Shown: piece by piece, positions 25,646 through 34,680 of the stretch
Position numbering within the stretch: position 1 is the first letter of the stretch
Layout: each line of letters starts with the position of its first letter
Assembly: GCF_018362975.1 (NCBI RefSeq)
Contig: NZ_CP074371.1
Coordinates: forward strand, 1,922,001 to 1,986,000
Direction of reading: 5' to 3'
From: Nocardia tengchongensis
GTDB taxonomy: Bacteria > Actinomycetota > Actinomycetes > Mycobacteriales > Mycobacteriaceae
Length of the DNA: 64,000 nt
Translations under genes and position numbers: made by a program
The notes under the pieces: generated by a model
The model's input: the letters and a program-made list of their open reading frames with translations, nothing else
Told to the model about the DNA's origin: nothing
Database searches by the model: none

Positions 25646-27202
25646 CTCGGCGCGGTCCGGCTTGCTGGTGCGGCCGCTGACCGGGATCTCGTCGACGAGG
25701 ACGATGTCGTCCGGTAGCGCGGAAACGTCGATGAGGGTGGGTAATTCGCGGCGGAGCCGGGCCTCGACGCCGGTGGCGTGCGGGTCGGCTACCACGGCCA
25801 GCACGATGCGCTCGTCGCCGATCTCGTTCGGGAGGCCGATCATGACGGCTTCGCGTACGCCCTCGACGCCCGCGATCACCGGTTCGTACAGGCCCGGATA
25901 GATATTGGTCTTGCCGCGGATCATCATGTCCTTCTTGCGGCCCATCAGCACCAGGGTGCCGCCCTCGAAGCGGGCCAGGTCGCCGGTGGCGATCTCCTTC
26001 AGCGGTGGTTCGCCGAGGTAGCCGCGGCACAGGTTGGGGCCGGAGAGGATGAGTTCGCCGTCGTCGGCGAGGCGCGCGTCCACGCCCTCGACGGGGAAGC
26101 CGAGCGGGTCGCCCGGGCCGTCGAAGTCGAGTTTGTCGGCGGCGGAAGTGATTGCCACCGGCAGGATCTCGGTCATGCCGTAGACGGCCAGGAACTCGGT
26201 GTCCGGAAGGGCGGCGCGAGCGCGGCGCAGCAGCGCGGTGGTGACGGGTGCGCCGCCGAGGGAGATCTCCTCGAGGTGTGTCGGCGCGGTCAGCCGTCCG
26301 GCCTCGATGGCGTCGAGGACCACGGCCAGGTCGGCGGGGGTGAAGAAGGCGTGGGTGGCGGAGCCGGCGGCGCCCGCGGGCCCGAGGGTGCGCGCGAAAC
26401 CGATCGGATCGATGTGGGTGCTGAAACGCGGATAGCGCGGCAGCGACCAGCGGGCCCCCTCCAGCACCGCGGGCAGTCCCATCATCAGCTGCTCGGTGTG
26501 CAGGTGCGAGCCGGGCATCAAGGTGGTGCAGCCGGCCATGGCGGCCAGGCCCGCGCCCAGCGAACCGCGGGTGTGCACCACGGCTTTCGGGTCCGCGGTG
26601 GTGCCGGAGGTGAAGACGATGAGTGCCTCGGCGTCGGGATCGTCGACGGGCGCGTCGACGGTGGCGGCGGTGGCGGGTCCGGACCAGCCGGGTTCGGAGC
26701 CGATCAGCCGGCCCAGCGGAATGGATCCGCGCGGCGTGCCGGGCAGCCGCGGTCCGCTGTGGATGTGCCGCACCGGCAGCCGCCCGAATTCGGGCAACGA
26801 CAGGCCGAGGCGGCGGCCGTACCGTTGCAGCGGGCCGCTGAGCAGGTACAGCACCGATTCGGTGGCGGCCCACGCGGGCCGCACCGATTCCAGTCGGCGC
26901 GCGAACAATTCGGGGCCGACGCCCGGGTCCACGAACACGATGGTGCCGCCCGCCGCGACGGTCCCGAACACCAGCACCACCGCGTCCACGCACGGCCGGA
27001 TGGAGAACAGCATCCGGTCCCCGGGCCGGAAGCCCTGGCTGTGCAGCCGTTTCACCACCAGCCGGATGCGGGCGTCGAGTTCGGCGAAGGACAGCGGCTG
27101 TTCGCCGATCATGCCGAGGGCGGGGGCGTCGGGGCTGCGCAGCACCTGGTCGCGCAGCAGGGTGACGAAATCCTCGCCCGCCGAGTGGTATCCAGCGGTC
27201 AC
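25616..27202 (-). CDS. Acyl-CoA / acyl-AMP ligase (ANL superfamily)
   Basis: Activates a carboxylic acid as acyl-AMP and passes it to CoA or a carrier. The 528-residue protein has the ATP loop VFTSGTTADPKAVVHT (P-loop A3), YGMTEILPVA (A5), the ribose-binding GDLARF (A7), the hinge GRKKDMMIRG (A8) and the catalytic Lys near the C-terminus (SGRTSKPDRAEL, A10), so it should be active. The GTG at 27202 overlaps the stop of the glycosyltransferase gene (GTGA), indicating co-translation. It belongs to an operon that starts with the FabH-like genes at 29.9 kb. The carboxylate substrate is unknown; a fatty or beta-keto acid is a reasonable guess. Confidence 0.87.
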   Translation of the reverse strand: MTAGYHSAGEDFVTLLRDQVLRSPDAPALGMIGEQPLSFAELDARIRLVVKRLHSQGFRPGDRMLFSIRPCVDAVVLVFGTVAAGGTIVFVDPGVGPELFARRLESVRPAWAATESVLYLLSGPLQRYGRRLGLSLPEFGRLPVRHIHSGPRLPGTPRGSIPLGRLIGSEPGWSGPATAATVDAPVDDPDAEALIVFTSGTTADPKAVVHTRGSLGAGLAAMAGCTTLMPGSHLHTEQLMMGLPAVLEGARWSLPRYPRFSTHIDPIGFARTLGPAGAAGSATHAFFTPADLAVVLDAIEAGRLTAPTHLEEISLGGAPVTTALLRRARAALPDTEFLAVYGMTEILPVAITSAADKLDFDGPGDPLGFPVEGVDARLADDGELILSGPNLCRGYLGEPPLKEIATGDLARFEGGTLVLMGRKKDMMIRGKTNIYPGLYEPVIAGVEGVREAVMIGLPNEIGDERIVLAVVADPHATGVEARLRRELPTLIDVSALPDDIVLVDEIPVSGRTSKPDRAELRALLTRLG

Positions 27203-27951
27203 CGGATGTCCACCAGCTCCGGTTTGTAGCGGTGGTCGGCGTACCAGGCGAGGGTCTTGCGCACACCCCAGGCTCGCACGCGCCGATTCGAGCCGTACAC
27301 CCGCACGTCCCGTCGCAGTCCGTAGTCGGTGGTGAGCATGCGGACCGCGTTCACCAGGGCCCGGTCTTCGTGCAGCTCTTCGATGGCGGTGCGCGGGAAA
27401 CCGCCGGCGGCCTCGTACAGTTCGGCGGTGATGGCCATATTGCAGCCGGGCGTCATGACGTACGGGCCGAGGTAGCGCGGATCCTGGTTGCCGGGCCGGA
27501 GTTTCCCGAACTGCGTCGCCACCTCGAGCGCGACCCGGATGATGGTGCGGTCCAGCAGGCGCACGCCCTCATCGGTGCGGGGGATGAGCTGTCCGCTGAC
27601 CAGCCGCAGTCCGGAGTCGAAGGCGGCGCGGATCCGCGCGGTCCAGTCGGGGGCGGGCAGGCAGTCGGCGTCGGTGCGGGCGAGCAGGCGCGCCCCGGCC
27701 GCGATGGCGTGGCGCATGCCGGTGTCGGCGGCCGCTCCGGTGCCCTTGCGGTCCTCGGTGACGATCTCGATGCGCGGGTCCGGGTGGGCCGCGGCGAAGT
27801 CGCGCACCACTTTCGCGGTGGCGTCGGTGGAGTTGTTGTCCACCACCAGCAGGGTGAAGTCGCGGTCGTGCTGGCCGGCGAGAGCGGCCAGGGTGGCGGT
27901 GATGCCGTGTTCCTCGTTGTAGGCGGGCACGATCACCCACAGGTCGTTCAT
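27199..27951 (-). CDS. Family 2 glycosyltransferase
   Basis: GT-A fold glycosyltransferase of 250 residues, likely transferring a sugar from a nucleotide or polyprenyl donor. The N-terminus (LWVIVPAYNEEHGITATLAA) and DNNSTDAT are the donor-binding strands; TDADCLPAPDW holds the DxD metal site (about residues 91-101). The C-terminal part has the EELHEDRALVNAV acceptor/base region (ED). No TM helix, so it works in the cytosol or at the membrane surface. ATG 27951 has GGGAG 5 bases upstream. Coupled to the downstream acyl ligase by a GTGA overlap, which suggests that the product is a glycolipid or an acyl glycoside. Confidence 0.87.
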   Translation of the reverse strand: MNDLWVIVPAYNEEHGITATLAALAGQHDRDFTLLVVDNNSTDATAKVVRDFAAAHPDPRIEIVTEDRKGTGAAADTGMRHAIAAGARLLARTDADCLPAPDWTARIRAAFDSGLRLVSGQLIPRTDEGVRLLDRTIIRVALEVATQFGKLRPGNQDPRYLGPYVMTPGCNMAITAELYEAAGGFPRTAIEELHEDRALVNAVRMLTTDYGLRRDVRVYGSNRRVRAWGVRKTLAWYADHRYKPELVDIR

Positions 27952-27982
27952 GGCCACTCCCTGCTGAATTACTTACCGCTGC

Positions 27983-28864
27983 TTATGGTTTCGGCAGGCG
28001 GTACGCGATGGCGGCGGCCGACGGGCCCGCTCCCGCGGCCACGAACAAGGCTACGTCGGCATGCTCGAGCTTGCCGCTGTCGCGGGCTGCCAGGTAGGCG
28101 ACGGGCAGCGCCGAGGTGTGCGCGTCGCCGTCGGTGTCATCGGCGCTGATCGCGTCGGGGGCGATGCCCAGGCGCTCGGCGAGCAGGGCGGGGAAGCCAG
28201 GGGTGGGCCGCCCGCAGATGAGGACGGTGCGCTCCAGGGGTGCGTCGGCGACCTCGAGGGCTTCGGTGGCGGCCGAGATCGCGTGCTGCAGTAGCGCTTC
28301 GATGTCGCCGGGGCGGTCGACGGTGATCGAGGACCGGCCGGTCGTGCCCATCTCGGCCAGTCGCACGAACCCCTCCGCCGCGGGCCGCCCGTCGGTGGCG
28401 CTGATGTGCAGCGCCCCGAAACCGGCCGCGCCGGAAGTCTGCTCCAGCAGCATCGCCGCGCCCACCGGCTTGATCGGGAATCCCGGCTGCGGCGCCGGCG
28501 ATTTCGACGGATGCGCGTCACCGGACACCAGCAACACCCGGTGCACGGTCGGCGCCTCCAGCAGCGCCTGACCGACCTGGATGGCATTGAGGATGCCGCA
28601 GGCCCCGTTCATCAGGTCGAAGGACAGGCACGGCACATCACCGCTGCGATACTCCAGCCCGATGCCCGCCTGCTGCTGAATCAGCGCGGACATGGCCGGT
28701 TCCACCATGTTCGAATCACGGTAGACGCCGGTATTGATCAACGCGTCGATCTGCTCGGGCGTACTGCCCGCCTCCGCGATGGCCCGGCGCGCCGCGGCCG
28801 CCGCCTGCTCGATCGAGCTGCCGCCGCCGATTTCGGTGGCAATGGCAGAAATAACGATTCCCAT
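27983..28864 (-). CDS. FabH-like (ketoacyl synthase III fold) protein with degenerate active site
   Basis: Thiolase-fold protein of 293 residues, about 50 shorter than its neighbour. The nucleophile Cys is kept (Cys89 in FDLMNGACGILNAIQ), and the start GIVISAIATEIG and GVYRDSNMVEPA fit the family. However, the HQAN position reads CGRPTPGF and the usual GNTSA loop reads DAHTSALP, so the catalytic His and Asn both appear lost or replaced. ATG 28864 lies 6 bases from the stop of the intact FabH-like gene. A catalytic-plus-degenerate pair resembles heteromeric synthases such as PqsB/PqsC, where one subunit is inactive. This is a motif reading, not an alignment. Confidence 0.78.
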   Translation of the reverse strand: MGIVISAIATEIGGGSSIEQAAAAARRAIAEAGSTPEQIDALINTGVYRDSNMVEPAMSALIQQQAGIGLEYRSGDVPCLSFDLMNGACGILNAIQVGQALLEAPTVHRVLLVSGDAHPSKSPAPQPGFPIKPVGAAMLLEQTSGAAGFGALHISATDGRPAAEGFVRLAEMGTTGRSSITVDRPGDIEALLQHAISAATEALEVADAPLERTVLICGRPTPGFPALLAERLGIAPDAISADDTDGDAHTSALPVAYLAARDSGKLEHADVALFVAAGAGPSAAAIAYRLPKP

Positions 28865-28870
28865 GCTGCC

Positions 28871-29905
28871 TCACACCCGCAGATCGCCGAGCGTCACCGA
28901 CAGGAACCCCGCCACCACACCGGAGGCCGCGGGCACCATCAGTACTTTCTCCCCGGACGCTATCCGCTGTTGTTTGAGCGCGTCGTGCAAAACCACGAAA
29001 TGCGAGGTGGACGCGGTATTGCCGTACCGATCGAGCACCATGAGCGCGGGCGGCACCGGGGCGTCGAATTCGCGTTCGGCGATCTTCGACACCAATTCCA
29101 CCGCGGGCGCGCTGAATTGATGATGAATCACGTGGTCGTAGCCTTCCGCCGCGAAACTGCTGCCCTGCGCGGCGAGGACATCGCGCTGCCGGGTGGTCCA
29201 CAGCAGGTAGCGGGCTTCGTTGTGCATGGCCCGGTTGTCGGTGTAGAGCGCGATGCCGGAACTGCGGTCACTCGGCATGCCCAGGCACAGCTGCGCGAAA
29301 CCGGCGCTGGTATTGAGTTCGATGTGGTCGATGCCCTCGTCCGCGCTGCCCTCGCCGTCCAGCACGACTGCGGCCGCGCCGTCGCCGACGGTCAGGGAGG
29401 CGAACTGCGGATCATATTTCTCCGACATCTCCCGTACCGCGGTATCGGAGATGGGGGTGATGTACTCGCCCGAGACCACCAGGCCGCGTTTCACGATGCC
29501 CGCGCGAATCATGCGGTCCAGCACCAGAACTCCGCTCATCATGCCCGCGCAGGCATTGGAGACGTCGAAGTGGATGGCCCCGGTGGCGCCGAGTTCATTG
29601 CGCAGCAGGAGCGCGAACGAGGGCTCCACCCAGAATTCGTCACCGTGAATTCGCGTGATGGAGCAGGAGATGACGATATCCAGATCGGCCGCGTCGTAGC
29701 GCGAATTGTCCAGGGCGGTCCGGGCCGCGGCCATCGCCACGGTGAAGGAATCCTCGTCCGCCGCGCAGCGGCGGCGGTGCCGCACGCCGCTGATGCGTTC
29801 CAGGTCGATGGGGGAGTCGACGGCCAGCTGGGCCAGCAACTCCGCGGTCGATGTCTCGGTGGCGGGCAGGTAGGAACCGACCGCCTCGATTCGTGATCTC
29901 ACCAT
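28871..29905 (-). CDS. 3-oxoacyl-ACP synthase III (FabH) family enzyme
   Basis: Condensing enzyme of 344 residues joining an acyl-CoA or acyl-carrier to a second thioester or acceptor. The full FabH triad can be read: Cys119 (DVSNACAGMMSG), His262 (VIHHQFSAP; HQxx) and Asn296 (RYGNTASTS). The first residues (RSRIEAVGSYLPATETSTAE) and ISGVRHRR are typical of KAS III proteins outside primary fatty-acid synthesis. ATG 29905 has GGAG 8 bases upstream; ATG 29911 is the alternative. It leads an apparent operon: this gene, the degenerate partner, GT2 and acyl ligase, all on the minus strand with tiny gaps. The substrate cannot be read from sequence. Confidence 0.88.
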   Translation of the reverse strand: MVRSRIEAVGSYLPATETSTAELLAQLAVDSPIDLERISGVRHRRRCAADEDSFTVAMAAARTALDNSRYDAADLDIVISCSITRIHGDEFWVEPSFALLLRNELGATGAIHFDVSNACAGMMSGVLVLDRMIRAGIVKRGLVVSGEYITPISDTAVREMSEKYDPQFASLTVGDGAAAVVLDGEGSADEGIDHIELNTSAGFAQLCLGMPSDRSSGIALYTDNRAMHNEARYLLWTTRQRDVLAAQGSSFAAEGYDHVIHHQFSAPAVELVSKIAEREFDAPVPPALMVLDRYGNTASTSHFVVLHDALKQQRIASGEKVLMVPAASGVVAGFLSVTLGDLRV

Positions 29906-30038
29906 CTGCATCGCTCCAAGCCGCCCTCGGTTGCGGGGGACGCTAGCAGTGCGCGGTGCTCGGAATCCGGTTTTGAAAAATCCGTGATTCAGATCATGGG
30001 AGGTGAACCGCGAAGCGGCACAACACAACTACGACCGG

Positions 30039-30773
30039 TCAGGCACGACGCGCGAAACGACCCGGCCCGGCCTGATCCCGCGGGGTGACCGTGATGGTGT
30101 CCAGATTGACGTGCGGCGGGCGCGAGGCCACGAAACCCACCACCTCCGCGATGTCCTGCGCCACCAGCGGATCGATGCCCTGATAGACGCTCGCCGCCCG
30201 GTCCGCGTCACCGGCGAAACGCACCAGCGAGAACTCCGTCTCCACCGCGCCCGGCGCGATCTCGGTCAACCGCACCGGCTGACCGAGCAGCTCACCGCGC
30301 AGCGTCCGATGCAGCACCGCCTGCGCGTGCTTGGCCGAGGTGTAGCCGGAACCGTTGTCGTAGGCGTGGAAGGCGGCGATCGAGGTGATGGTGACGATCA
30401 GGCCGTTCCCCGACGCGATCAGCTTGGGCAGCAGCGCCTTGGTGAGCCGCAGCGTGCCCAGCACATTGGTCTCCCACATCCAGCGCCAGTCGTCCAGATC
30501 GGCCTCCGACACCGGGGCCAGGCCCTTCGCGCCGCCGGCATTGTTGACCAGTACCTCGCAGTGCTCGACCGCGTCGGTGAACGCGCGCACCGACGCCTCG
30601 TCGGTCACGTCCAGCGCCAGCGCGGTGCCGCCGATCTCCTCGGCCAGCTTCTCCAGCCGCTCGACCCGCCGGGCTCCCACATAGACGTGATACCCCTGCT
30701 TGGCGAGTTCACGGGCGGTTGCCTCGCCGATACCCGAACTGGCTCCGGTCACCACAGCGGTACGAGTGCTCAT
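30039..30773 (-). CDS. Short-chain dehydrogenase/reductase (Rv0484c-like)
   Basis: NAD(P)-dependent oxidoreductase of 244 residues with a classical SDR layout: TGASSGIG at residues 9-16, NNAG (77-80), the catalytic Ser131, Tyr144 and Lys148 (YTSAKHA), and the PGAVETEF loop. The closest relatives are YdfG-type serine/3-hydroxy-acid dehydrogenases; the substrate is not known. ATG start at 30773. It occupies the Rv0484c position between lprQ and mshA of M. tuberculosis, but here a 5.6-kb lipid cluster separates it from lprQ. Divergent from the alpha/beta hydrolase at 30833. Confidence 0.92.
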   Translation of the reverse strand: MSTRTAVVTGASSGIGEATARELAKQGYHVYVGARRVERLEKLAEEIGGTALALDVTDEASVRAFTDAVEHCEVLVNNAGGAKGLAPVSEADLDDWRWMWETNVLGTLRLTKALLPKLIASGNGLIVTITSIAAFHAYDNGSGYTSAKHAQAVLHRTLRGELLGQPVRLTEIAPGAVETEFSLVRFAGDADRAASVYQGIDPLVAQDIAEVVGFVASRPPHVNLDTITVTPRDQAGPGRFARRA

Positions 30774-30832
30774 GCCTCTGAGCTTAGGCAGGGCGTGTCG
30801 CCGGTGGGTCGCGGGTGGTTAGCCTCACTGCT

Positions 30833-31660
30833 ATGGCCATTCGGGAAGCAGTGAGCGCGGACGGCACGACCATCGTCTACCGGGTGACCGGTCCGGAAGG
30901 GGCGCGACCTCTGGTCCTGCTGCACGGCTGGTCGGGCAACCTGCTCTGCTGGGGACGGGCCGCCGACCTGCTCGCCGAACAGTTCCGGGTGATCGCGGTC
31001 GACCTGCGCGGGCACGGCTACTCCGACGCCCCCGAGACCGGCTACGACGACCCGAAGAACTGGGCCGCCGACATCGCCGCCGTACTGGCCGCCGAGGAGA
31101 TCGCCGCCGGTGCGCTGCTGCTCGGCTGGTCCTACGGCGGCATCGTCGCCTCCGACTACCTCACCGCCCACGGCACCGCCGCCCTCGCGGGCGTCGTGTA
31201 CACCGGTTCACAGGCGAATATCGGCCGCGGCGTCCCGGGCGCGGAAACCGGCCCCGGCATGGGCAAGGCCATTCCCGACGTCTTCGACGAGAGCGCGGGC
31301 AAGGCCATGCGCGGTTTCGCCGCCTTCGGCAACGCCAACACCGGCCCCGGCCGCGACAAGGGCCCCGACGCCCAGCGGCTCTTCGGCGTCAGCATCGCCA
31401 CCCTGCCGCGGGTGCGCAAGGCGCTGTTCTATCGGACCGTCGACAACACCGACACCCTGCGTGGCCTCGACATCCCGGTGCTCGTCCTGCACGGCACCGC
31501 CGATCCGGTGGTCCCCATCGAGAACGGCCGCCACATCGCCGCCAGCGCCCCTGACGTGCGGACCTCCTATTGGGAGGGCGCTCAGCACGGCCTGTTCATC
31601 GAGGATCCGGAGCGATTCGCCGCCGAGATCACCGCCTTCGCGACGGACCTGCGTCGATAG
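30833..31660 (+). CDS. Alpha/beta hydrolase
   Basis: Predicted serine hydrolase of 275 residues with LLHGWSGNLLCWG (oxyanion region), VDLRGHGYSD, the nucleophile elbow GWSYGG (Ser about residue 102), an acid in HGTADPVVP and His in GAQHGLF near the C-terminus. A Trp replaces the usual His before Ser, as in haloperoxidase- and epoxide-hydrolase-like branches. The ATG at 30833 (MAIREAVSADG) starts the family's first strand; the in-frame codon further upstream has no ribosome site. Divergent from the SDR gene. Substrate unknown. Confidence 0.87.
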   Translation: MAIREAVSADGTTIVYRVTGPEGARPLVLLHGWSGNLLCWGRAADLLAEQFRVIAVDLRGHGYSDAPETGYDDPKNWAADIAAVLAAEEIAAGALLLGWSYGGIVASDYLTAHGTAALAGVVYTGSQANIGRGVPGAETGPGMGKAIPDVFDESAGKAMRGFAAFGNANTGPGRDKGPDAQRLFGVSIATLPRVRKALFYRTVDNTDTLRGLDIPVLVLHGTADPVVPIENGRHIAASAPDVRTSYWEGAQHGLFIEDPERFAAEITAFATDLRR

Positions 31661-31743
31661 CGGAGTTGCATTCACCCTGACGAATATCCTTGTGAGTCAG
31701 GTCACTTGGGAAGGTAACCCGTGCATGAGGCGTTGTATACCCC

Positions 31744-33126
31744 GTGCACACTGAAGTGGTGAGTCAACGCGGAGACCTACGGCCGAATCGGATTGCCGTG
31801 CTATCCGTGCACACCTCGCCCCTGGCGCAGCCCGGCACCGGCGACGCGGGCGGCATGAACGTCTACGTCCTGCAGACGGCCGTCGAGCTCGCCCGCCGCG
31901 GCACCGAGGTGGAGATCTTCACCCGCGCCACCTCCTCCAATGACGAACCCGTCGTCGAGGCCGCGCCCGGCGTGCTGGTCCGCAATGTGGTCGCCGGGCC
32001 CTTCGAAGGGCTCGACAAGTTCGACCTGCCGACCCAGCTGTGCCCGTTCGCCGCCGAGGTGCTGCGCACCGAGGCCCGCAACCTGCCCGGCCACTACGAC
32101 CTGATCCACTCGCACTACTGGCTGTCTGGCCAGGTGGGTTGGCTCGCGCGGGACCGCTGGCGGGTGCCGATGGTGCACACCGCGCACACCCTGGCCGCGG
32201 TCAAGAACGCCTTCTTGGCCGAGGGCGACTGTCCCGAGCCCGCGGTCCGCGAGATCGGCGAGAAGCAGATCGTCGCCGAGGCCGACCGGCTGGTCGCCAA
32301 CACCGGGGAGGAAGCCCGCCAGCTCGTCGAGCTGTACGGCGCCGACCCCGACCACATCGACGTGGTGTTGCCCGGCGCCGACCTCACCCGCTACCACCCC
32401 GGCGACAAGCTGGCCGCCCGCGCCGAGTTCGGCCTGCGCGCCGACGAGCGCATCGTCGCCTTCATCGGCCGCATCCAGCCGCTCAAGGCTCCCGACGTGC
32501 TGGTCCGCGCCGCCGCGCAACTGCTCGAGCAGGAGGCCGCGCAACCGGTCCCGCCGGCGCGCCCGCTGCGCGTGGTGATCGTCGGCGGACCCTCCGGTAG
32601 CGGCCTGGAACGACCCAACGCGCTAATCGAACTCGCTGCGGCCCTGGGTATTTCGGATCGCGTCACCTTCCTGCCGCCGCAGCCCGCGCATCGGCTGGTG
32701 CAGGTGTACCGTGCCGCCGACCTGGTCGCGGTGCCCAGCTACAACGAATCCTTCGGACTGGTCGCCATCGAGGCGCAGGCCAGCGGCACCCCGGTGCTCG
32801 CCGCCGACGTGGGCGGGCTCGGCACCGCCGTCCGGGACGGAATCTCCGGCCTGCTGGTCCCCGGCCACCGCACCGACGACTGGGCCGACGCACTCGGCTC
32901 CATGCTCGCCGACCCGGTCCGGCTCGAACTCATGGGCGCGGCCGCGGTCGAACACGCAGCCAACTTCTCCTGGGCCCACACCGCCGACGGGCTGCTCGAC
33001 AGCTACTCCGCGGCGCTGTCCCAGGCTCGGGGCAATCGCGTCCGCACCGGTAACCTGCATACCGACAGCAATCAGGCCAGATCGCAGTCGCTGTGGCGGC
33101 GGCGGACGGGAGCGGTACGCAGATGA
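31744..33126 (+). CDS. mshA: D-inositol-3-phosphate glycosyltransferase
   Basis: First step of mycothiol synthesis: GlcNAc from UDP-GlcNAc to 1L-myo-inositol-1-phosphate (MshA). The 460-residue GT4/GT-B protein has the N-terminal [20 protein letters not shown] loop that binds donor and acceptor, [12 protein letters not shown], the [12 protein letters not shown] hinge and the donor-binding E-x7-E ([10 protein letters not shown]). GTG 31744 is the chosen start ([10 protein letters not shown]); GTG at 31756 and 31759 are possible. The stop overlaps the YbjN gene start (ATGA), so both are co-transcribed as in M. tuberculosis. Presence of mshA confirms an actinobacterial host using mycothiol. Confidence 0.95.
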   Translation: MHTEVVSQRGDLRPNRIAVLSVHTSPLAQPGTGDAGGMNVYVLQTAVELARRGTEVEIFTRATSSNDEPVVEAAPGVLVRNVVAGPFEGLDKFDLPTQLCPFAAEVLRTEARNLPGHYDLIHSHYWLSGQVGWLARDRWRVPMVHTAHTLAAVKNAFLAEGDCPEPAVREIGEKQIVAEADRLVANTGEEARQLVELYGADPDHIDVVLPGADLTRYHPGDKLAARAEFGLRADERIVAFIGRIQPLKAPDVLVRAAAQLLEQEAAQPVPPARPLRVVIVGGPSGSGLERPNALIELAAALGISDRVTFLPPQPAHRLVQVYRAADLVAVPSYNESFGLVAIEAQASGTPVLAADVGGLGTAVRDGISGLLVPGHRTDDWADALGSMLADPVRLELMGAAAVEHAANFSWAHTADGLLDSYSAALSQARGNRVRTGNLHTDSNQARSQSLWRRRTGAVRR

Positions 33127-33686
33127 GTGAGGCCGAGCGCGACTGGACGCCGCGCCCGCACGCCAGCAGCGGCGGTCTGAACGACGAAACCGCCCGTGCC
33201 ACGGCACAACTCATCGACGAGACGCTGCGCGAACGCGAGATCGAGTACTCCCGCGAGGCCCCCGACCTGTTCGTGGTGGTGCTGCCCGGGGAACGCAAGC
33301 TCAAGACCGTCATCGGCGTCAACGTCGGCAAGCACGGCGTGCGCCTGGAGTCCTTCGTCTGCCGCAAGCCCGACGAGAACTTCGAGGGCGTCTACAAATT
33401 CCTGCTCCGCCGCAACCGCCGCCTCTACGGCGTGGCCTACACCATCGACCGGGTCGGCGACATCTACCTGGTCGGGCGCATGTCCAACGACCGCGTCACC
33501 CCCGACGAACTCGACCGCTGGCTGGGCCAGATCCTCGAGGCCGTCGACGCCGACTTCAACACCCTGCTCGAACTCGGCTTCGCCGAATCCATTCGCAAGG
33601 AATGGAAATGGCGGGTGTCGCGCGGCGAATCGCTGAAGAACCTCCGCGCCTTCGAACACCTCGTCGACAGCGCCGACCAGCCGTAG
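33123..33686 (+). CDS. YbjN domain-containing protein (Rv0487-like)
   Basis: Conserved 187-residue cytosolic protein. YbjN proteins have a type III secretion chaperone-like fold; the actinobacterial group is genetically linked to mshA but has no known activity. Visible motifs: [40 protein letters not shown] and the C-terminal [16 protein letters not shown]. The ATG overlaps the mshA stop codon by 4 bases, which decides the start and implies co-translation. Given the constant pairing with mshA, a role in mycothiol synthesis or its control is plausible but unproven. Confidence 0.9.
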   Translation: MSEAERDWTPRPHASSGGLNDETARATAQLIDETLREREIEYSREAPDLFVVVLPGERKLKTVIGVNVGKHGVRLESFVCRKPDENFEGVYKFLLRRNRRLYGVAYTIDRVGDIYLVGRMSNDRVTPDELDRWLGQILEAVDADFNTLLELGFAESIRKEWKWRVSRGESLKNLRAFEHLVDSADQP

Positions 33687-33737
33687 ACAACTGGCACAAT
33701 CGGGCCGGAATCCCCTCTGACGAAGGAGACCGAGCCC

Positions 33738-34626
33738 GTGGTTGCGATTGCGCTGGATATCGGAGCGACCAAATTCGCGGCGGCGACCGTGGATTCGAAT
33801 GGAGTACCCGAAAATCCGCAACGGATCGCGGTGCCGGAATCGGGCGTGTGGGCGGCCTGTCATGAATTGCTGACCGCCGTGGCCGCCGGGCAACGGGTGA
33901 CGTCCGTCGGGATCGGGTCGGCCGGACCGGTCGATATCGCCGCCGGTGTCAGCGGGCCGCTCAATATTCCGGAATGGGCCGCCGGGTTCCCGCTGGTGGA
34001 ATCGGTGCGGAAACTGTTTCCGGAGGCCGAGATTCGATTCGCGATCGACGGGGCCTGCCTGGCGCTCGCCGAACAACGGCTGGGTGCGGCGCGCGGCGCG
34101 GAGAACGCGCTGTGCATGACCGTGTCCTCGGGCATCGGCGGCGGTGTCATCAGTGACGGCCGAGTCGTCATGGGCCGCACCGGCAATGCCGGACATGTGG
34201 GCCACATCGTGGTGCCCGGCAATGAAGAGCCCTGCGCCTGCGGCGGATTCGGCTGCGTGGAGGCCGTCGCCAGCGGCAAGTCCGCGGTGCGCTGGGCCCG
34301 TCGGCAGGGCTGGACCGGCACCACCGGGGTGGAACTGGCCGCGGCCGCGCGGGCGGGCACCCCGATCGCCGTCGCCGCGCTGGAGCGGGCCCGGCACCGC
34401 CATCGGGGCGGCCGTCGCCTCGGCGGCCGCGCTGCTCGACACCGACCTGGTGGTCATCGGCGGCGGCTTCGCGCAATCCGGGGAACCGCTCTGGGGTCCG
34501 CTGCGGGCCGCGGCCGCCGCGCACGCCCGGCTGGCCTTCCTGCGCGAACTGCGGGTGACTCCGTCCGAACTGACCGATCAAGCCACCCTGCGCGGGGCCG
34601 CGATTCTCGCGCTCCCGGGCGCATAA
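33738..34626 (+). pseudogene. ROK family protein (sugar kinase/regulator), frameshifted
   Basis: ROK proteins are glucokinase- or NagC-like. The first frame (GTG 33738 after GAAGGAG) has the ATP loop IALDIGATKFAAA, VGIGSAGPV, GNAGHVGHIVVPG and the zinc motif CACGGFGCVE. After AALERA the frame becomes Arg-rich nonsense, while the +2 frame continues GTAIGAAVASAAALLDTDLV and VIGGGFAQSG to a normal end at 34626. The length (889 bp) is one base more than whole codons, and the switch lies in the CCC run at 34390-34392, so a one-base insertion explains it. Repaired, it would be about 295 residues. Rv0485 (ROK/NagC-type) sits next to mshA in M. tuberculosis, on the other side. Confidence 0.85.
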
Positions 34627-34680
34627 CCGCAGCCCGAGGGCCGCGCATGGGGTCGCGGCCCCACGTGGGAAGATGACCCC

